Position numbers and translations under genes: made by a program
Shown: one piece after another, positions 60,402 through 64,000 of the stretch
Layout of the letters: each line of letters begins with the position of its first letter
Numbering within the stretch: the stretch's first letter is position 1
Source: Pseudomonas mucoides
Lineage (GTDB): Bacteria > Pseudomonadota > Gammaproteobacteria > Pseudomonadales > Pseudomonadaceae
Assembly: GCF_015461845.1 (NCBI RefSeq)
Contig: NZ_JACOPW010000005.1
Location: 408,629-472,628 of the forward strand
Reading direction: 5' to 3'
Length of the DNA stretch: 64,000 bases
The notes under the pieces: model-generated
Seen by the model: only the letters and a program-made list of their open reading frames with translations
Databases searched by the model: none
What the model was told of the DNA's origin: nothing

Positions 60402-60988
60402 CTCAGGGCTTCAACCACGAAGTCCAGCCGATCCTGGCCGAAGAACAACTGATTGTCGACGAACATACTCGGCGCCCCGAAGACACCGCGCTGTACTGCT
60501 TTCTCGGTATTGTCCTTAAGGGCGGCTTTAACCTCTTCGTCGGCTGTCAGGGCGAGTACTTCATCGGGGTCAAAGCCGTTTTGTGTCAACACGGCGGCGA
60601 CGGTGGCCGGGTCATCAAGGCTGCGACCTTCGACCCAGAGGGCCTTGAACAGACAGTCGATAAACGCCAGGAAGCGCTCGGGATGACGTAACTGAATCCC
60701 GGTCACCGCACGCATGAGCATCAGGGTGTTGATGGGGAAATGCGGATTGAATTTCAGTGGCACGCCATAGCGTTTTGCATAGCGGTCCAGGTCTTGAAAC
60801 ATGTAGCGGCCCTTGGCCGGAATGACTGCAGGCGAAGCGTTACCGGTGGCCTTGAAGACGCCACCCAGCAGCATCGGTGTGTAAATCAATTGGCTGCCGG
60901 TTTGCTCACAGATTTTGGGGAGCTGGGTATAGGCCAGGTAGGTGGCCGGGCTGCCGAGGTCGAAAAAGAACTCCACGGTTTTGCTCAT
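60398..60988 (-). CDS. 2-Hydroxychromene-2-carboxylate isomerase-like (DsbA-fold)
   Basis: A 196-residue GST-kappa/HCCA-isomerase family protein. It has FFFDLGSPATYLAYTQLPKI (Ser near residue 12 takes the catalytic place), ECTP-like MLLGGVFKATGNASP, NPHFPINTLMLMRAVTG and GVFGAPSMFVDNQLFFGQDRL. It lies 37 bp downstream of an SDR gene, so it may share a transcript with it and act on an aromatic or quinone compound, but the pathway is unclear. Converges with the quinone oxidoreductase gene (4-bp overlap). Confidence 0.88.
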   Translation of the reverse strand: MSKTVEFFFDLGSPATYLAYTQLPKICEQTGSQLIYTPMLLGGVFKATGNASPAVIPAKGRYMFQDLDRYAKRYGVPLKFNPHFPINTLMLMRAVTGIQLRHPERFLAFIDCLFKALWVEGRSLDDPATVAAVLTQNGFDPDEVLALTADEEVKAALKDNTEKAVQRGVFGAPSMFVDNQLFFGQDRLDFVVEALS

Positions 60989-61025
60989 GGTCGGTGCACT
61001 CTGTTTATAGTTGTAGAGGGAGGGC

Positions 61026-61754
61026 TTACCAGCGTTCGCTCCAGGGCCGTAAATCCAGTTCGAACGTCCAGGCGTCCCGTGGCTGGCTGTGCAGATACCA
61101 ATAGTTCTCGGCGATATGCTCGGGGTTGAGAATGCCGTCTTCATCCTTGGTCGCGTACTTTTCCGGGAAGCTCTCTCGGATGAAATCGGTATCGATAGCA
61201 CCGTCGACGACGACATGAGCAACATGAATGTTCATGGGGCCGAGTTCACGGGCCATGCTTTGGGCCAAGGCTCGAATGCCATGTTTGGCACCGGCGAATG
61301 CTGCGAATCCCGCGGCACCGCGCATACCAGCGGTGGCTCCGGTGAACAGGATGGTGCCCCGTTGGCGTTTGGCCATGCGCTTGGCGACTTCACGAGCATT
61401 GAGAAAACCTGAAAAACAGGCCATTTCCCAAATCTTGAAATACTTGCGGGCCGTTTCTTCAAGAATGCTGCAGGGCACATTCGCGCCGATATTGAACACA
61501 AACGCTTCGATGGGGCCGATCTCGCTTTCGATCTGTTCGACTAACGCTATCACCTCTTCTTCCTTGCGCGCATCGCAGGCAAAACCGTGGGCGTCACCGC
61601 CATTGGCTTTGATGGTGTCGACCAGCGGCTGAAGCTTGTCTGCACTGCGGCGGGTGACACAGGCGACGTAGCCTTCTCGGGCAAAACGCTTGGCAATGGC
61701 GCCGCCGGTAGCATCCCCCGCGCCGACAACCAGTACGACTTTCTTATTATTCAT
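61026..61754 (-). CDS. SDR-family protein lacking the catalytic Tyr
   Basis: A 242-residue SDR fold. The nucleotide motif is VGAGDATGGAIAKRFA rather than the usual TGxxxGIG, and the active-site YxxxK is replaced by FAGAK (Phe for Tyr) in GFAAFAGAKHGIRALAQSMA. A substrate loop follows (DGAIDTDFIRESFPEKY). The Tyr loss means classic SDR chemistry is unlikely unless another residue takes over. It lies upstream of the HCCA-isomerase-like gene and divergent from a TetR gene, so TetR may regulate the pair. Confidence 0.82.
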   Translation of the reverse strand: MNNKKVVLVVGAGDATGGAIAKRFAREGYVACVTRRSADKLQPLVDTIKANGGDAHGFACDARKEEEVIALVEQIESEIGPIEAFVFNIGANVPCSILEETARKYFKIWEMACFSGFLNAREVAKRMAKRQRGTILFTGATAGMRGAAGFAAFAGAKHGIRALAQSMARELGPMNIHVAHVVVDGAIDTDFIRESFPEKYATKDEDGILNPEHIAENYWYLHSQPRDAWTFELDLRPWSERW

Positions 61755-61770
61755 GGGTTGATCCCTTTGC

Positions 61771-61798
61771 TAAACGATCGTTAACTAAACGAACGTTA
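61771..61798. promoter_or_regulatory. TetR-type operator with 13-bp tandem repeat
   Basis: TAAACGATCGTTA (61771-61783) and TAAACGAACGTTA (61786-61798) are near-identical 13-mers in tandem with a 15-bp period. The first contains the palindrome AACGATCGTT. It sits between the divergent SDR (start 61754) and TetR gene (start 61847), so it is a likely operator for both. Confidence 0.7.
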
Positions 61799-61846
61799 TG
61801 CTACGATTTGGCACGCGTCAAGGCGATCAATCCTGAGGAGAGGGCA

Positions 61847-62419
61847 ATGCGCTACTCGGCCAGTCACAAGTTGGAAACCAAAGAGAGGCTGCTGGAAAGC
61901 AGCGCGGTGTCAGCCAAGAAGTCGGGTTTTGCCACGGTCGGTGTCGACGGATTGATGAAGGCGATTGGTTTGAGCGGCGGGGCGTTCTACAGCCATTTCT
62001 CGTCGAAAGACGAACTGTTCGCCTCAATTGTCGAGCGTGAGCTGTGTCAAAGCCTGGAGCGATTAAGCGCCGATCAGGGGCGTGAAAAGCTTGAACGGTG
62101 CCTCAAGCACTACCTCAGCATGGCGCATGTCGAACATCCGGAATCCGGCTGTGCGTTACCCGCGTTGGGGGCTGAGATCGCTCGTTCGGATGTGCTGGTT
62201 CGTCAGCAGGCTGAGCGCTGGATTTGTCAGCTACAGGAGAGTTGGGCGCGCATCCTGGAGAGCGACAGCCTGGCTTGGGCCATTTTGTCGCAATGTATCG
62301 GAGCTTTGGTCGTCGCGCGGATGCTGGCGACGCCAGACATCCAGCGTAATGTGTTGAAGTCCAGCTACGATGAGATTGGCCGCCAGATTGCCGGGCGGCA
62401 GCAACCTACTTGCAAATGA
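61847..62419 (+). CDS. TetR-family regulator
   Basis: A 190-residue TetR regulator. HTH is VGVDGLMKAIGLSGGAFYSH followed by FSSKDELFASI (about residues 31-60). The C-terminal domain includes HPESGCALPALGAEIARS, typical of the TetR C-terminal group that senses aromatic or lipophilic compounds. GGAGAGGG precedes ATG 61847. Divergent from the SDR gene with an operator-like repeat between. Its 3-prime end overlaps the convergent lipoprotein gene by 14 bp. Confidence 0.86.
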   Translation: MRYSASHKLETKERLLESSAVSAKKSGFATVGVDGLMKAIGLSGGAFYSHFSSKDELFASIVERELCQSLERLSADQGREKLERCLKHYLSMAHVEHPESGCALPALGAEIARSDVLVRQQAERWICQLQESWARILESDSLAWAILSQCIGALVVARMLATPDIQRNVLKSSYDEIGRQIAGRQQPTCK

Positions 62420-62687
62420 CGATCATGCTGCGGCTGGTGTAGCCGGCGGGGTTGAGGCCGAATGGATAATCGCCTGGTTCTTCCACCGCGTCCCCTGACT
62501 TGGCGATGACCTTGTATCCCTTGGGGGCGCACGAGTTGGCTGCGCTGGTGTAGCACTTGTCCCAGGAGGATGAGAGCCCTGAACAGTTGATATGCAGCCC
62601 TTTCTTGCCATGCTTGACTGATGTTTTCGAGGTCGCCGCGCAGCCCGCAACTGCAAGCACGGCGATCAATATCAAAATTCGTTTCAT
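62406..62687 (-). CDS. Small Cys-rich lipoprotein
   Basis: A 93-residue lipoprotein. Lipobox VAGC (Cys17) and a mature domain with four further Cys residues (HINCSGLSSSWDKCYTSAAN, NSCAPKGYKV, the C-terminal ICK) that may form disulfides. Pattern C-x10-W...C-Y-x5-C-x3-GYKV is seen in some proteobacterial envelope lipoproteins of unknown function. No operon partner. Confidence 0.75.
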   Translation of the reverse strand: MKRILILIAVLAVAGCAATSKTSVKHGKKGLHINCSGLSSSWDKCYTSAANSCAPKGYKVIAKSGDAVEEPGDYPFGLNPAGYTSRSMIVICK

Positions 62688-62854
62688 TGCTGTCCTTATA
62701 GCGTTCCCGGATCTTGCGCCCGGGTCTGGCTGCATTCGCTTTCGCTGAAGCGTTCTGATGTCCCTATCCTGAAAAATCCATGTATGGCACTGGGTTGCGG
62801 GCCTAAACATGGCCTAATTGAGCGGCAATTACCAGACCTGCGTCAAATCCTGTC

Positions 62855-63742
62855 TCAATCTGCCGCAACCGCTGGCTTGGCACTGCTGCCCATGGTCATG
62901 GTGGCACCCACGGAAGCCAGAATGATGCACAAGATAGCCATCCACTGTGACAGTGAAAGGTATTCGTGGAGGAACAACAGGCCTGACAACGCGCCAATCG
63001 CAGGTTCGATGCTCATCAATGTGCCAAACGTGCGAGCTGGCATTCGGGTGAGCGCGACCATCTCCAGCGTGTAGGGCAGGGCGGTGGAGAGAATGGCTAC
63101 GCCGATGGCCACGGGGATCAGCGACGGAGTCAGCAGCGCGGCGCCGGCATGGACGATGCCGATAGGGGCTACGAACAATGCAGCAATCATCACGCCCAAT
63201 GCAGCAGTCTGCACACCATTGTCGGCGCCGGCCTTTTGCCCGAATAGAATGTACAGCGCCCAGCAGACACCCGCGCCCAATGCATAGCCGGCACCTTCAA
63301 GATCAATCCCGGCACTTGTCGCTCCTGTAGGGATCAAGAGCAGCAAGCCGATAGCCGCGAGTGCTATCCACAAAAAGTCGATCGCACGGCGTGAAGCATA
63401 GATCGCCACAGCCAACGGCCCAGTGAACTCCAGAGCTACGGCAATACCCAAGGGGACGGTGCGTAACGACATATAGAAGAGGAAGTTCATGCCGCCCAGT
63501 GCCATGCCATAGATGATGACGGTGCGCAGGGATTTTGCGGTGAGCTTCGCCCGCCATGGCCGTAGCATGAGCAGCATGATCACGCTGGCGAACATCAGGC
63601 GCAGGGTAGTGGTTCCTTGAGCACCAATCACCGGAAACATGCTTTTAGCCAGGGATGCTCCGGACTGGATCGAGGCCATGGCTATTATTAACAGGCCTAC
63701 CGAGAACAAGGTCGAGGCAAGGCTGCGGGGCTGATCATTCAT
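62855..63742 (-). CDS. rhtA: RhtA-like EamA inner-membrane exporter
   Basis: A 295-residue EamA-family protein with ten predicted transmembrane helices, the same length as E. coli RhtA (threonine/homoserine exporter). Two EamA repeats are visible: first about 10-140 (with GGMNFLFYMSLRTVPLGIAVALEFTGP), second about 150-285 (LPYTLEMVALTRMPARTFGT). The start at 63742 fits this length; the upstream frame is non-conserved. The substrate (amino acids or related) is inferred. Confidence 0.88.
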   Translation of the reverse strand: MNDQPRSLASTLFSVGLLIIAMASIQSGASLAKSMFPVIGAQGTTTLRLMFASVIMLLMLRPWRAKLTAKSLRTVIIYGMALGGMNFLFYMSLRTVPLGIAVALEFTGPLAVAIYASRRAIDFLWIALAAIGLLLLIPTGATSAGIDLEGAGYALGAGVCWALYILFGQKAGADNGVQTAALGVMIAALFVAPIGIVHAGAALLTPSLIPVAIGVAILSTALPYTLEMVALTRMPARTFGTLMSIEPAIGALSGLLFLHEYLSLSQWMAILCIILASVGATMTMGSSAKPAVAAD

Positions 63743-63876
63743 TACGTGGCATCGTCCGAAAATGGAAGCGAGAGTATTGATGTCGTGCAGTTGGGCAATA
63801 TAGTGCGCATTCGTGGCCGGCGCGTCTATATATAGCAGTGATTTTGGATTGATCGATAGAAAAACCAAATCAGTGC

Positions 63877-63904
63877 TTGACGGCAGATTCTGGATGTCTA
63901 TAAT
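63877..63904 (+). promoter_or_regulatory. Strong sigma-70-type promoter at window edge
   Basis: TTGACG (63877-63882), 16-bp spacer, TATAAT (63899-63904, perfect -10), reading rightward out of the window. It should transcribe a gene just beyond or starting in the last hundred bases; an open frame runs from ATG 63894 to the end, but the ATG overlaps the promoter, so a later start is more likely. Confidence 0.6.
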
Positions 63905-64000
63905 TCGCCCCACTTCCGGCGCAGTCGAAACGGAAAACTCCTTGGTAAACAAAGAGTTACGCAGTTTTCGGCAGCAAGCGGCTTCAGGTCATCGAAGCGC

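Overview
This 64-kb window looks like a chromosomal segment of a fluorescent Pseudomonas, most likely of the P. fluorescens group. The coding sequence is GC-rich with strong GC bias at third codon positions. Imperfect-palindrome REP pairs built on the TGGGAGC...GCTCGCGATGG motif sit between genes. The gene content includes the pyoverdine backbone synthetase locus, an acyclic-terpene utilisation operon and a flagellar-type cheV. I found no tRNA, rRNA, CRISPR array, prophage or insertion sequence. The window is mostly ordinary chromosome with a few accessory insertions and remnants.

Layout. 1-2.6 kb: molybdenum-cofactor genes (mobA divergent from moaB-moeA) and the edge of a small exported protein. 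2.6-9.9 kb: a small coiled-coil membrane protein, a YegS-type lipid kinase, a NarL-type two-component pair, an unrecognised alpha-helical protein, cheV behind a sigma-28-type promoter, a MOSC protein, PpnP and a DnaQ-fold exonuclease. 10-19.1 kb: atuABCDEF with divergent atuR, for citronellol/geraniol catabolism through the geranyl-CoA carboxylase route; the control region holds two oppositely oriented AtuR half-sites. 19.2-20.0 kb: a solute-binding protein.

20-51.6 kb is the iron/pyoverdine half of the window. It carries pvdY, pvdS and pvdL (4327 aa: fatty-acyl-AMP ligase, then Glu, D-Tyr and Dab modules), an alpha/beta hydrolase, the copper-linked dsbDEG operon with the divergent dsbRS pair, a GNAT gene, pvdH and an MbtH-like gene. 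It ends with the eight-gene fpvGHJK-fpvCDEF operon for periplasmic release and reduction of iron from ferripyoverdine. pvdS has a Fur box 14/15 identical to the 7-1-7 consensus. pvdY, pvdH and mbtH each have an exact TAAAT-N16-CGT PvdS box, and pvdL has a one-mismatch box. This gives a readable circuit: Fur, then PvdS, then precursor synthesis (PvdH makes Dab, PvdY is a hydroxyornithine acetylase) and assembly (PvdL with MbtH). A four-blade hemopexin-like protein gene sits between dsbD and dsbR, splitting a pair that is adjacent in P. aeruginosa as I recall it.

51.9-64 kb is a mixed region. It holds a VOC protein, soxR with a divergent antibiotic-biosynthesis-monooxygenase gene controlled by a typical SoxR-box promoter and flanked by remnants of a MetQ-like protein and a sigma-54-type regulator, a small lipoprotein, a LysE exporter, a NifS-like cysteine desulfurase and aminopeptidase P. 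After these come a LysR/quinone-oxidoreductase pair, a HCCA-isomerase-like and SDR pair with a divergent TetR, a Cys-rich lipoprotein and an RhtA-like exporter.

Nothing here is clearly a new multi-gene system. The best leads are the hemopexin-like insertion, the SoxR locus in a decayed neighbourhood, the Lgt-like/TlpA fusion in the Dsb operon, and the unrecognised protein next to cheV.
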